Shown: positions 16,107 to 24,841, numbered from the stretch's first letter. The stretch is 28,592 nucleotides of DNA from Fusobacterium_C sp036516095 (GCF_036516095.1 NZ_DATBUM010000032.1:1-28592); one strand, 5' to 3'. The notes: generated by a model not told the origin, from the sequence alone. A program made the numbers and translations.

Positions 16107-18020
16107 ATGTTTTTTAAGACAACAGAAGAACACGAAGAACTTCGTGCCAAGGTTCGAGAATTTGTAGAAACAGAGGTAAAACCGATTGCCTTTGAGTTGG
16201 ATCAAGATAATAAATTTCCAGAAGAAGCCATTAAAAAATTTGCTAAAATGGGCATGATGGGATTACCTTATCCAAAAGAATATGGAGGAGCAGGAAAAGA
16301 CATTCTTTCTTATGCTATTGCAGTAGAAGAATTATCCAGAGTTGATGGAGGAACAGGAGTTATTCTATCGGCACACGTTTCCTTAGGAACGTTTCCAATT
16401 GCCGCTTTCGGAACGGAAGAACAAAAGAAAAAATATTTAGTTCCTTTGGCAAAGGGAGAAAAAATTGGAGCTTTTGGTTTAACAGAACCAAATGCCGGAT
16501 CTGATGCAGGAGGAACAGAAACTACGGCGGTGTTAGAAGGGGATCATTATATTTTAAATGGAGAAAAGATCTTCATTACGAATGCTCCTTATGCAGATAT
16601 TTATGTTGTGTTCGCTGTAACGACTCCGGATATTGGAACAAGAGGAATTTCCGCTTTTATTGTAGAAAAAGGATGGGAAGGTTTCACATTCGGAGATCAT
16701 TATGATAAATTAGGAATTCGATCTTCTTCTACAGCTCAATTGATTTTCAATAATGTAAAAGTTCCGAAAGAAAATCTACTAGGGAAAGAAGGAAAAGGAT
16801 TCAATATTGCCATGGCAACTTTGGATGGAGGAAGAATCGGAATTGCTTCTCAAGCTTTAGGAATTGCACAAGGTGCTTATGAAGAAGCGTTGAGTTATGC
16901 AAAAGAGAGAGAACAATTTGGACAACCGATTGCTTTTCAACAAGCAATTACATTTAAACTGGCAGACATGGCAACAAAATTAAGAGCGGCAAGATTTTTA
17001 GTATACAGTGCTGCAGAATTAAAAGAACATCATGAACCATATGGAATGGAATCCGCTATGGCAAAACAATATGCATCTGATGTTGCATTGGAAATTGTAA
17101 ATGATGCTTTACAAATTCACGGAGGAGCAGGATACTTGAAAGGAATGCCGGTAGAAAGATTCTATCGAGACGCAAAAATTTGTACTATCTATGAAGGAAC
17201 CAACGAGATTCAGAGAGTTGTTATCGGAGCACACATTATTGGAAAGGCTCCAAAACCAACAGCCCTTGCAGCAGCACCGAAGAAAAAAGGACCGGTTTGT
17301 GGAATTCGAAAAAATGTGATTTTCAAAGACGGAAGTATGCAAGATAAAGTAAATGCTTTAGTCGCTGCATTGAAAGCTGACGGATATGATTTCACAGTGG
17401 GAATTGACATGGATACTCCTATCTTAGATGCAGAAAGAGTCGTGAGTTTTGGAAAAGGTATCGGAAAGAAGGAAAATGTTGAATTGGTAAAAGAATTGGC
17501 AAAACAAGCCGGAGCAGCCTTAGGATGTTCCAGACCAGTTGCAGAGACATTACGATACCTGCCTTTAAATAGATATGTCGGAATGTCAGGACAAAAGTTT
17601 AAAGGAAACTTATATATTGCTTGTGGAATTTCCGGAGCAATTCAACACTTAAAGGGAATTAAAGATGCAACAACAATCGTGGCAATCAACACAAATGGAA
17701 ATGCAGCAATTTTCAAAAACGCAGACTATGGAATCGTAGGTTCCATTGAAGAAGTATTACCTCTATTAGCAGCTGCTTTAAATAATGGAGAAGACAAAAA
17801 ACCTGCGCCTCCAATGAAAAAAATGAAGAGAATCATTCCAAAAGCGGTAGCACCAAGTTATAAACTACATGTATGTAATGGTTGTGGATATGAATACAAT
17901 CCGGAATTTGGAGATGAAGACGGAGAAGTAAAACCAGGAACTTTATTTAAAAATTTACCGGAAGGATGGACTTGTCCTGAATGTGGTGAAGCTGTCGATC
18001 AATTTATTGAAGTAGAATAA
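16107..18020 (+). CDS. Acyl-CoA dehydrogenase / EtfA FAD domain / rubredoxin fusion
   Basis: Three redox modules in one 637-residue chain. Residues 1 to about 380 are a short-chain (butyryl-type) acyl-CoA dehydrogenase: FGLTEPNAGSD, REQFGQ, QIHGGAGY, and IYEGTNEIQR with the catalytic Glu at 363. Residues about 440-565 are the C-terminal FAD-binding domain of electron-transfer flavoprotein alpha: GKGIG, CSRPVAE, GMSGQ, YIACGISGAIQH, AINTNGNAAIF, ADYGIVG. Residues about 585-637 are rubredoxin with iron ligands Cys590, 593, 623 and 626. A linker of about 60 residues and a Pro/Lys-rich linker join them. The N-terminal EtfA domain and EtfB are absent. AAGGAGG lies 6 bases before the ATG. The next gene, a flavodiiron protein, is the usual acceptor of rubredoxin electrons. 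Direction of electron flow is inference. Confidence 0.92.
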   Translation: MFFKTTEEHEELRAKVREFVETEVKPIAFELDQDNKFPEEAIKKFAKMGMMGLPYPKEYGGAGKDILSYAIAVEELSRVDGGTGVILSAHVSLGTFPIAAFGTEEQKKKYLVPLAKGEKIGAFGLTEPNAGSDAGGTETTAVLEGDHYILNGEKIFITNAPYADIYVVFAVTTPDIGTRGISAFIVEKGWEGFTFGDHYDKLGIRSSSTAQLIFNNVKVPKENLLGKEGKGFNIAMATLDGGRIGIASQALGIAQGAYEEALSYAKEREQFGQPIAFQQAITFKLADMATKLRAARFLVYSAAELKEHHEPYGMESAMAKQYASDVALEIVNDALQIHGGAGYLKGMPVERFYRDAKICTIYEGTNEIQRVVIGAHIIGKAPKPTALAAAPKKKGPVCGIRKNVIFKDGSMQDKVNALVAALKADGYDFTVGIDMDTPILDAERVVSFGKGIGKKENVELVKELAKQAGAALGCSRPVAETLRYLPLNRYVGMSGQKFKGNLYIACGISGAIQHLKGIKDATTIVAINTNGNAAIFKNADYGIVGSIEEVLPLLAAALNNGEDKKPAPPMKKMKRIIPKAVAPSYKLHVCNGCGYEYNPEFGDEDGEVKPGTLFKNLPEGWTCPECGEAVDQFIEVE

Positions 18021-18035
18021 AAGGAGGAATTTTGT

Positions 18036-19238
18036 ATGCATTGTGTGAGAGAAATAACAAAAGATTTATATTGGGTAGGTGGGAATGACCGAAGAATTAC
18101 AATGTTTGAAAATATTCATCCATTGAAAGACGGAGTTTCTTACAACTCTTACTTATTATTAGATAAAAAAACTGTTTTATTTGATACAGTGGATTGGACT
18201 ATCGTAAGACAATTTGTGGAAAATGTGGAACATGTTTTAGATGGAAGAACTTTAGATTATTTAGTTATCAACCATATGGAACCGGATCATGCAGCAGCGA
18301 TTGAGGAAGTATTGCTTCGTTATCCGAAAGCAAAGGTTATCAGTACAGAAAAAGGATTCTATCTAATGCATCAATTCGGATTTCATGTAGATCCTGCGAA
18401 TCAAATTACGGTAAAAGAAGGAGATAAACAAAATTTTGGAAAACATGAAATTGTTTTCGTAGAAGCTCCTATGGTGCACTGGCCGGAAGCCATGGTAAGT
18501 TTTGATACGACAAACGGAGTTTTATTCTCAGCAGATGCTTTCGGAAGTTTTAAAGCTTTAAATGGAGCTATGTTCAATGATGAAGTAGATTTTGATAAAG
18601 ATTGGATTGATGAAGCAAGAAGATATTATACCAATATTGTTGGAAAATATGGACCTCATGTACAACATTTATTAGGAAAAGCTCCTGTTGATCAAATTAA
18701 ATTTATTTGTCCATTGCATGGTCCTGTATGGAGAAATGATTTTGGATATTTGATTGACAAATATGTAAAATGGGCTACCTATACTCCGGAAGAAAAAGCA
18801 GTGATGATAGTTTATGCATCCATGTATGGAAATACAGAAAATGCAGTGGAAATCTTAGCTTCTAAATTAGTTCAAAAAGGAATTAAGGTAAGATTGTATG
18901 ATGTATCCAATACACATGTATCTCACCTGATTTCCGATACTTTCAAATACAGTCACGTTATTTTGAGTTCCGTTACTTACAACTTGGGAATTTACCCGCC
19001 TATGCATAATTATCTAATGGATATGAAGGCATTGAATTTACAAAATAGAACTTTCGCTATTTTAGAAAATGGTTCCTGGGCATGCAAGGTTGGAAGTTTA
19101 ATGAGAGAATTCATTGAAAATAACTTGAAGAAATCTATCGTATTAAATGAAACGGTTACTTTGACTTCTTCTACAAATGAAGTAAACCTAAAAGAAATGG
19201 ATGATTTGGTAGAAAGTATTGTAGAAAGTATGAAATAG
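18036..19238 (+). CDS. Flavodiiron protein (rubredoxin:O2/NO oxidoreductase)
   Basis: Cytosolic A-type flavodiiron protein, 400 aa, that reduces O2 to water or NO to N2O using electrons from rubredoxin. The N-terminal metallo-beta-lactamase-like domain carries a full diiron set: His80, Glu82, Asp84, His85 (HMEPDH), His148, Asp167 and His228. The C-terminal flavodoxin domain starts near residue 258 with the FMN loop ASMYGNTENA. It starts 15 bases after the fusion gene with a strong AAGGAGG site, so both are made from one transcript that ends at the terminator at 19293. The rubredoxin partner is supplied by the fused domain upstream. O2 versus NO preference cannot be read from the sequence. Confidence 0.94.
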   Translation: MHCVREITKDLYWVGGNDRRITMFENIHPLKDGVSYNSYLLLDKKTVLFDTVDWTIVRQFVENVEHVLDGRTLDYLVINHMEPDHAAAIEEVLLRYPKAKVISTEKGFYLMHQFGFHVDPANQITVKEGDKQNFGKHEIVFVEAPMVHWPEAMVSFDTTNGVLFSADAFGSFKALNGAMFNDEVDFDKDWIDEARRYYTNIVGKYGPHVQHLLGKAPVDQIKFICPLHGPVWRNDFGYLIDKYVKWATYTPEEKAVMIVYASMYGNTENAVEILASKLVQKGIKVRLYDVSNTHVSHLISDTFKYSHVILSSVTYNLGIYPPMHNYLMDMKALNLQNRTFAILENGSWACKVGSLMREFIENNLKKSIVLNETVTLTSSTNEVNLKEMDDLVESIVESMK

Positions 19239-19292
19239 TCTAAGCAAACTCTCTTGTCGTAATAAAAATTCTTACTTTCACAAATATAAAAG

Positions 19293-19327
19293 TCCCTACT
19301 TCTGTAAAGAGGTAGGGATTTTTCTTT
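19293..19327 (+). terminator. Terminator of the flavodiiron operon
   Basis: TCCCTACTTC (19293-19302) pairs with GAGGTAGGGA (19309-19318) apart from one internal mismatch; a TTTTTCTTTT tract follows. Confidence 0.88.
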
Positions 19328-19417
19328 TCTAAAGCGCTCAATATCTTCTAAAAAATATCAAAGACAAGCGGGAAAAAGAGAAAAAGGATGAAAGAAATAT
19401 AAAATATTATATAAATA

Positions 19418-19446
19418 TTGACAATTTTGTTTTTATAATATACTAT
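19418..19446 (+). promoter_or_regulatory. Promoter of the cobalamin-riboswitch leader
   Basis: TTGACA (19418-19423), 17-base spacer, TACTAT (19441-19446). Initiation is expected near 19453, just before the aptamer. Confidence 0.7.
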
Positions 19447-19470
19447 TTTATTAAGAATAAAACAAAAAAT

Positions 19471-19625
19471 AATTAGGTGCGAAATAGGCTTAATAGAGGA
19501 AGTTGGGTGAGAATCCCTCACAGTGAAAGCTGCTGTATGGTGGACGAAATCATAGAATACCACTGGGAAACTGGGAAGGTGTGAGAGTAGAGATAAACCG
19601 AGTCAGAAGACTTACCAATTTATAT
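19471..19625 (+). ncRNA. Cobalamin (AdoCbl) riboswitch
   Basis: Conserved blocks in order: AGGTGC, GAGGAAGTTGGGTGAGAATCC, CCACTGGGAAACTGGGAAGG, and the B12 box AGTCAGAAGACTTACC at 19601-19616. It lies in a 555-base gene-free stretch ahead of a TonB receptor and BtuFCD-like genes, so it marks the downstream operon as corrinoid-controlled. Two hairpins follow and form the probable expression platform. Confidence 0.92.
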
Positions 19626-19631
19626 CATAAG

Positions 19632-19660
19632 AATAAAGAAAACTTTTCTTTATTATTTTT
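19632..19660 (+). terminator. First hairpin of the riboswitch expression platform
   Basis: AATAAAGAAAA (19632-19642) and TTTTCTTTATT (19644-19654) are perfect complements around a single base, followed by ATTTTTT. This is AT-only, so it is a weak or conditional structure. Confidence 0.45.
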
Positions 19661-19669
19661 TGATGAAAA

Positions 19670-19709
19670 CTCTGAATTAGAGCATTCGACTAATTTAGAG
19701 CTTTTTTTT
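19670..19709 (+). terminator. Riboswitch-controlled terminator before the TonB receptor
   Basis: CTCTGAATTAG (19670-19680) pairs with CTAATTTAGAG (19690-19700) with one G-U pair, followed by an eight-T run. Cobalamin binding probably favours it and shuts off the uptake operon. Confidence 0.8.
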
Positions 19710-19793
19710 ATTATGAGATTTTGATATTCATGTTTTCTTTTTCAAATGAATATGGATTAAAGAATAGAAGTATTAAAATAAAAGGGGGTTCAT

Positions 19794-21797
19794 ATGATGC
19801 AGAAAATTTTTATGGTAACGGCAATCTTGGCAACCGTTTCCGGTCTTGGTTTTGCAAAGGAGCTTTCTCCTATTGAACTGGAACAAACAGTTATAACTTC
19901 GGAATCGTTCGGAACATCAACTCATAGGACAGCTAAGAATATACAGGTAATTACAGCAAAGGAAATTGAGGAAAAAGGAATACTGAGTGTAGACGAGGCT
20001 TTAAAGGGGTTACCCGGAGTTATGGTAAGAAAAATGGATGGAGCCAGTCCTGTGATTGATTTGCGTGCTTCAGGAGCGGCATCCAGTTTCAGTTCCAGTA
20101 TACTTTTGTTAGATGGAATTCCTTTAAATGGTTTGATAAAACTGGACATCAATTCCATTCCGATAAGTGAAGTCGCTCGGATTGAAATTATTCAAGGAGG
20201 AGGAGCCGTTATGTATGGAGACGGTTCGAATGGAGGAGTTGTTAATATTATTACGAAAAGTCCTAAATTGGAAAAGCATTATGGAAGTGCAGGTTTGGAA
20301 TACGGTTCTTGGAAAACGAGTCGGGCAAATTTAAATTATGGGACCGCTTTGACAGATAAATTATCCGTCAGTGCTTCTTATTCCGGATATGCTTCCATGG
20401 AATACCGGGATCGAAGTCATGGTGTAAATTGGGACGGAACTGCTTTTGATTATAGAAATAAAAAAGACAAGAAATATTCTCTTTGGTTACAAGGAAAATA
20501 TCAACTGAAAGAGGGAAGTATCGGCTTTAAGTATAACCACAATGAAAGTAAAGATTATTATACCGGATCTTTGGAAAAAAAGCAGTACGAAGAAAATCCT
20601 AAACAAACCGGAAGCTGGGCCGGTAAAATACAGAATGTGACAGATATTTACAATCTTTCTTATCACACAAAGATGACAGACAATCTGGAATTTTTGATTT
20701 ATGGAGGATATTATGGAGGGAAAAGTATCAACCAAAACCATCTTACCAGTGAATACTTTGTGAAACCTCAATTGAAATATAGCTACGGAGAAAATAGCTA
20801 TGTTATTTTAGGAGGAGATTATCGAGAGGGAAAACGAGAATTCAAAGAAAAAGTTTTGGTAAATGGAACCATGCAAAAAGCTCCCAATGATGAAAGAGAA
20901 TCCAAAGCCACCTATATTATGAATAAAACTTCTTTTGGAAATTGGGAATTTTCTCAAGGATATCGTTATGAAAAAGTAGATTATAAGTATAGTTCCAAAG
21001 TTTATGGACCAGGCTGGGTATTATCCGAAATTAAACCGATGAATTCGAAATATTCTCATAATGACAGTGTGGAATTGGGAGTGAATTATCTATATTCCGA
21101 TACAGGAAATGTATATTTTAATTATACCAAAGCAATGAGAACTCCGACAATTGGAGAAGCGGGGGCTTGGTATGGAGAGGTAAAGACACAGAAGAATGAT
21201 ATTTTCGAAATCGGACTAAGAGATTATTTAAAAAATACAAAAATTAGCTCTTCCATTTTCTATATTATTTCCAAAAATGAAGTTTACTATGACAAAACCA
21301 ATCCGAACAATGCCAAGAACAGGAACTTTGATGGAAGAGTAAGAAGAACGGGAGCACAACTGTCTTTGACACATTATCTGGATAAATTAAACTTACGAGA
21401 AAATATTTCCTATGTCAATCCAAAAGTAGTCAGCGGAACTTATGATGGAAAAACTTTTGCAGGAGTTTCAAAATGGACTTTAAATCTGGGAGCGACTTAT
21501 CATGTTACGGAAAAATTTTTAATCAATACGGACTTGTATTATCAATCGAAAGCTTATGCGGAAGATGATTTTGATAACTATTTTAAGAAAGATAATTCTT
21601 ATGCGACTTTGGACATCAATACTTCTTATACTTTTGAGAATGGAATGGAAGTGTATGGAGGAGTCAAAAATGTATTTGATAAAAAATATGCGAATACAAT
21701 AACTTCCAGTCGAAGTACATGGGCTCCGGGACCTAGAACTGTATTCTATCCCGCAGATGGAAGAAATATTTATGCAGGATTTAAATATCATTTTTAG
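19794..21797 (+). CDS. TonB-dependent outer-membrane receptor, probable corrinoid receptor (BtuB-like)
   Basis: Takes up a scarce ligand across the outer membrane using TonB energy. 667 aa. A signal peptide (about residues 1-22, ending GFA) is followed by a TonB-box-like stretch (LEQTVITSE), then the plug domain (about 40-150: LKGLPGVMV, LLDGIPL, and IEIIQGGGAVMYGDGSNGGVVNI) and a 22-strand-type barrel ending GFKYHF with a terminal Phe. AAGGGGG precedes the ATG; a second ATG 3 bases later is equally possible. The cobalamin riboswitch upstream and the BtuFCD-like genes downstream argue for corrinoid uptake; the protein sequence alone would also allow siderophore or heme. A terminator follows the gene. 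Confidence 0.88.
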   Translation: MMQKIFMVTAILATVSGLGFAKELSPIELEQTVITSESFGTSTHRTAKNIQVITAKEIEEKGILSVDEALKGLPGVMVRKMDGASPVIDLRASGAASSFSSSILLLDGIPLNGLIKLDINSIPISEVARIEIIQGGGAVMYGDGSNGGVVNIITKSPKLEKHYGSAGLEYGSWKTSRANLNYGTALTDKLSVSASYSGYASMEYRDRSHGVNWDGTAFDYRNKKDKKYSLWLQGKYQLKEGSIGFKYNHNESKDYYTGSLEKKQYEENPKQTGSWAGKIQNVTDIYNLSYHTKMTDNLEFLIYGGYYGGKSINQNHLTSEYFVKPQLKYSYGENSYVILGGDYREGKREFKEKVLVNGTMQKAPNDERESKATYIMNKTSFGNWEFSQGYRYEKVDYKYSSKVYGPGWVLSEIKPMNSKYSHNDSVELGVNYLYSDTGNVYFNYTKAMRTPTIGEAGAWYGEVKTQKNDIFEIGLRDYLKNTKISSSIFYIISKNEVYYDKTNPNNAKNRNFDGRVRRTGAQLSLTHYLDKLNLRENISYVNPKVVSGTYDGKTFAGVSKWTLNLGATYHVTEKFLINTDLYYQSKAYAEDDFDNYFKKDNSYATLDINTSYTFENGMEVYGGVKNVFDKKYANTITSSRSTWAPGPRTVFYPADGRNIYAGFKYHF

Positions 21798-21807
21798 AAT
21801 AACATAG

Positions 21808-21836
21808 AAGCAGGAGGGAGGCTCCTCCTGCTTTTT
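21808..21836 (+). terminator. Intra-operon terminator between receptor and ABC genes
   Basis: AAGCAGGAGG (21808-21817) pairs with CCTCCTGCTT (21824-21833) around a 6-base loop, then T's. It is the most GC-rich hairpin nearby and lies 10 bases after the receptor stop. No promoter is evident before btuF, so it probably lets only part of the transcripts continue. Confidence 0.8.
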
Positions 21837-21862
21837 CCAAAATTAAGACAGAGGAGAAAAAA

Positions 21863-22747
21863 GTGAAAAAACTTTTGAAAATAGGGCTGTGTTTTTTTCT
21901 GATAATGGCTTTGTTTTTGAGGATTGGGAAAAAAGAAACATCAGTGGAAACAAATAAAACATACAGAAAAATTATTTCTCTGACTTTAAGTGGAGATGAA
22001 ATGCTTTTATCATTAGTAGAAGCAGATAGAATTGCAGCTCTCAGCGGGAGAATCAATCAGGATACGGATGTTTCCAATGTTGTAAAGCAAGCTGAGATGT
22101 TTCCTAAAATAGAGAATAATTTAGAAAAAATCATAGAACTGGAGCCGGATTTTGTAATTGCAGCAGATTGGATGAAAAAGGAGTTGTTATTACAAATAAG
22201 AGAAATGGGAATTCCTATTTATGTTTATAAAACACCGGATAGTTTTGAGGAACAGAAGAAATTGATTTTAGATTTGGCTTCTTTTTTGGGCGAAAAAAAG
22301 AGAGGGGAAGAAATTACAAACAATATGCAAAAAAGGCTGGAAGTTTTACAGAAGAAAATCTCTGTACATCCAAAAACAGAAAAACTAAGAGTTTTGCTGT
22401 ATACTTCTTTTGAAACAACCAGCGGTGAAAAAACGACTTTTGATGACATGTTAAAGCAGATAGGAGCTGTTAATGTCGCCTCTGAAATTGGAATTTGTGG
22501 GTCAAAACAAATAAGCAAGGAGATTGTGATTGATTCCAATCCTGATATTATCATCATTCCGGTTTGGAAATCCTATAATACGGAAGAGGAATCGTCCGAA
22601 AAAATATTTCAAGATCCCGGTTTTCAAACCGTGAAAGCGGTTCGGGAAAAAAAGGTGTATTTTCTTCCATATCGTCAACTCACTCCAACTTCCCAATATA
22701 TGATTGATGGAATGGAAGCATTGGCAGAAGTTATCTATGGAACATGA
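21863..22747 (+). CDS. btuF: Periplasmic corrinoid-binding protein (BtuF-like)
   Basis: Substrate-binding protein of a cobalamin/iron-complex ABC importer, 294 aa. It starts with GTG after AGAGGAG. An N-terminal hydrophobic segment (about 4-20) is a signal or anchor; there is no clear lipobox cysteine at its end. The body has BtuF/TroA-type features: KIISLTLSGDEMLLSLV, DRIAALSG, the helix entry IIELEPDFVIAAD, and later SNPDIIIIPVW. It lies between the receptor and the permease; the permease start is 20 bases after its stop. Corrinoid specificity is inferred from the riboswitch and neighbours. Confidence 0.85.
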   Translation: MKKLLKIGLCFFLIMALFLRIGKKETSVETNKTYRKIISLTLSGDEMLLSLVEADRIAALSGRINQDTDVSNVVKQAEMFPKIENNLEKIIELEPDFVIAADWMKKELLLQIREMGIPIYVYKTPDSFEEQKKLILDLASFLGEKKRGEEITNNMQKRLEVLQKKISVHPKTEKLRVLLYTSFETTSGEKTTFDDMLKQIGAVNVASEIGICGSKQISKEIVIDSNPDIIIIPVWKSYNTEEESSEKIFQDPGFQTVKAVREKKVYFLPYRQLTPTSQYMIDGMEALAEVIYGT

Positions 22748-22766
22748 GGAAAAGGAGAAACAGAAA

Positions 22767-23792
22767 ATGCAGAAAAGAAAGAATTACATGCTTGTTTTAT
22801 TCATTTTATTAGGACTTACTATTTTCCTTTCTCTTCTTTATGGAGCTGTTAAAGTTCCGATAAAAGATATTGTAAAAATTTTATCAAATAAACTATTTTT
22901 TACAGAGTTTATCATCAGTAAAAAAAGTTTTATTCCCATTGTTTTTTATGTAAGATTTCCCAGAGTTATGACTGCAGTTATTGTGGGAGGAGGTCTGGCT
23001 CTTTGTGGCTGTACTATGCAAAGTTTACTCAAAAATCCCATTGTAGATTCTGGAATTGTAGGGATTTCAAGTGGAGCGAGCTTGGGAGCTGTTATTTCTA
23101 TTTCCTTCGGTTTCAGTGCAAAATATATCATAGCGATGCCCTTGTTTTCGATTGGGTTTGCACTGATCATAGCAAGTGGAGTTTATTGTTTATCTTCTTT
23201 GCGAGGAAAAACAGACAATTTATTGCTCATACTTTCAGGGCTTGCTGTCAGCAGTTTCGTAGGAGCTCTCACTTCCATGATATTAAGTAATTTTGTGGAA
23301 GCACAGTTACGAGAATATTTATTCTGGTCTATTGGAAGTTTATCGGGAAGGCGATGGGAGCATTTTTTATTCGGAGTATTTCCTATTGTAATATTATCCG
23401 GTATTTTATTTCAGTATGGAAAGGAGCTGAATATTCTTCTTTTGGGAAATGAGGAAGCAAAATCTCTAGGGATCAATATCAAAAAGATTCGAAGGAAAAT
23501 TTTGATTGTTGTTGCGATTTTGACTTCTATTTCTGTCTGTATTAGCGGAAATATAGGTTTTGTAGGTTTGATTGTTCCTCATATTTTAAGAAGAATTCTT
23601 GGACCGGATAATCAGAAACTTTTGAAAGCCTCTTTTCTGTCAGGAGCATTTTTTCTTACTTTTAGTGACTTGCTATCAAGAGTACTATTGGCACCGAGAG
23701 AAATCACTGTAGGGATTATTACAGCTTTAATAGGAGCTCCTTATTTTGTATCTCTTATTCTAAAAATGAGAAGAGAGGGGAGAAATTTATGA
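22767..23792 (+). CDS. btuC: Corrinoid ABC importer permease (BtuC/FecCD family)
   Basis: Inner-membrane permease of 341 aa with about nine to ten hydrophobic segments. Family motifs: VRFPRVMTAVIVGGGLALCG near residues 55-80, KNPIVDSGIVGISSGA, SLSGRRWE, and the coupling-region GNIGFVGLIVPHI then LRRILGPDN. I chose ATG 22767 because AAGGAG (22752-22757) serves it; the longer frame overlaps the end of btuF. The last codons overlap the btuD start as ATGA, so translation of the two is coupled. It works with the BtuF-like and BtuD-like proteins. Confidence 0.88.
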   Translation: MQKRKNYMLVLFILLGLTIFLSLLYGAVKVPIKDIVKILSNKLFFTEFIISKKSFIPIVFYVRFPRVMTAVIVGGGLALCGCTMQSLLKNPIVDSGIVGISSGASLGAVISISFGFSAKYIIAMPLFSIGFALIIASGVYCLSSLRGKTDNLLLILSGLAVSSFVGALTSMILSNFVEAQLREYLFWSIGSLSGRRWEHFLFGVFPIVILSGILFQYGKELNILLLGNEEAKSLGINIKKIRRKILIVVAILTSISVCISGNIGFVGLIVPHILRRILGPDNQKLLKASFLSGAFFLTFSDLLSRVLLAPREITVGIITALIGAPYFVSLILKMRREGRNL

Positions 23793-24559
23793 AAGAAAGT
23801 TATCTGAAAGTAGAAAATTTGTCCTATTCTATAGAAAGTACACAAATTTTGAAAAATATCAGTTTTGAGGCGAAGAAAGGGGAATTGATAGGAATTATTG
23901 GTCCTAACGGTTCCGGGAAAACAAGTTTATTGAAAAACATCGGTGGCATTTATAAAGTGGAAAAAGGAAATATTCTTATTGCAGGAAAAGAAATACGAAG
24001 CTATGAAGAAAAAGAGCTTGCAAAGAAACTTGCTTTTATGAAGCAGAAAATAAATCTTTCTTTCGATTTTTCTTGTCTTGATGTGGTTATGTTTGGACGC
24101 TATCCTCACTTGAAAAAATTTGAAGATTACAGAGAAGAGGATATTACCATTTCGGAGAAATATATGCGACAGACCAATACTATTTCATGGAAGGAGAAAT
24201 CTATTTTAGAGCTTTCAGGAGGGGAGGTACAAAGAGTCATTTTTGCTAAAATACTAACTCAGGAAAGTGACATTCTACTTTTGGATGAACCGAGTTCCAA
24301 TTTGGACATGCGATATGAAGAAGAATTGTTTCAAAATTTACAAAAACAAAAAGAAAAATTGATAATTACAGTCATTCATAATTTACGAGCGGCTATCAGG
24401 TATTGCACTCGTTTGATTTTGCTTTCGGAAGGAAAAATTATAAAAGATGGCAAACCGGAAGAAGTAATCACGGAAGAACTTTTAAAACAGGTTTATGAGA
24501 TAGAAGCAAGAATTTATCGAAATCCAATTACGGGAGCATTGGATTTTTGTATTCTCTGA
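23789..24559 (+). CDS. btuD: Corrinoid ABC importer ATPase (BtuD-like)
   Basis: ATP-binding subunit of 256 aa that drives the importer from the cytosol. Walker A GPNGSGKTS is at 38-46, signature LSGGEVQRV from 142, Walker B LLLDEP at 163-168, and switch His197 in TVIHN. All catalytic motifs are intact, so the importer itself looks functional although the genes after it are broken. Its start overlaps btuC by 4 bases. Confidence 0.88.
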   Translation: MKESYLKVENLSYSIESTQILKNISFEAKKGELIGIIGPNGSGKTSLLKNIGGIYKVEKGNILIAGKEIRSYEEKELAKKLAFMKQKINLSFDFSCLDVVMFGRYPHLKKFEDYREEDITISEKYMRQTNTISWKEKSILELSGGEVQRVIFAKILTQESDILLLDEPSSNLDMRYEEELFQNLQKQKEKLIITVIHNLRAAIRYCTRLILLSEGKIIKDGKPEEVITEELLKQVYEIEARIYRNPITGALDFCIL

Positions 24560-24580
24560 CGTCTCTAAGAGGATGTGAGC

Positions 24581-24841
24581 ATGGAGGAAAAAATGCTTTG
24601 TAAATTAACAAATGGAGATACAGTATATCATTATAAAATTTTCCGGAAAAAGAGCAGTACTGAGTACAGGGATTTTAAATGGGGGATATCGAGAAAACAT
24701 ATCTGCCATTTTCAATCATGATGCAAAAGCAGCTCCGGGAATGGGTTGTCAACTCAGACCCCCACTTACGAAGAACATATGAAATTAATTGCAGAAGAGG
24801 CGGCTCTGGATGTAGAATACACGACAGGAATTGCTATCTGA
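24581..24841 (+). pseudogene. cbiZ: Decayed cbiZ (adenosylcobinamide amidohydrolase)
   Basis: Three reading frames must be joined to recover a CbiZ-like N-terminal half: MLCKLTNGDTVYHYKI, then SGKRAVLSTGILNGGY...NHDAKAAPGMGCQLR, then TYEEHMKLIAEEAALDVEYTTGIA. The first lesion fits an extra T in the T-run at 24639-24642. The second fits a lost C in the C-run at 24759-24763. The C-terminal half is missing. CbiZ enzymes remodel imported corrinoids by removing the nucleotide-bearing side chain. A good ribosome site (AAGAGG) and the spot just after btuD show it was once the next gene of the corrinoid operon. Family assignment rests on remembered motif patterns. Confidence 0.7.

Noticed and set aside
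23003..23290. Open frame of 95 codons inside btuC in another frame
   Set aside because: No ribosome site; fully inside the clear FecCD permease gene and without recognisable features.
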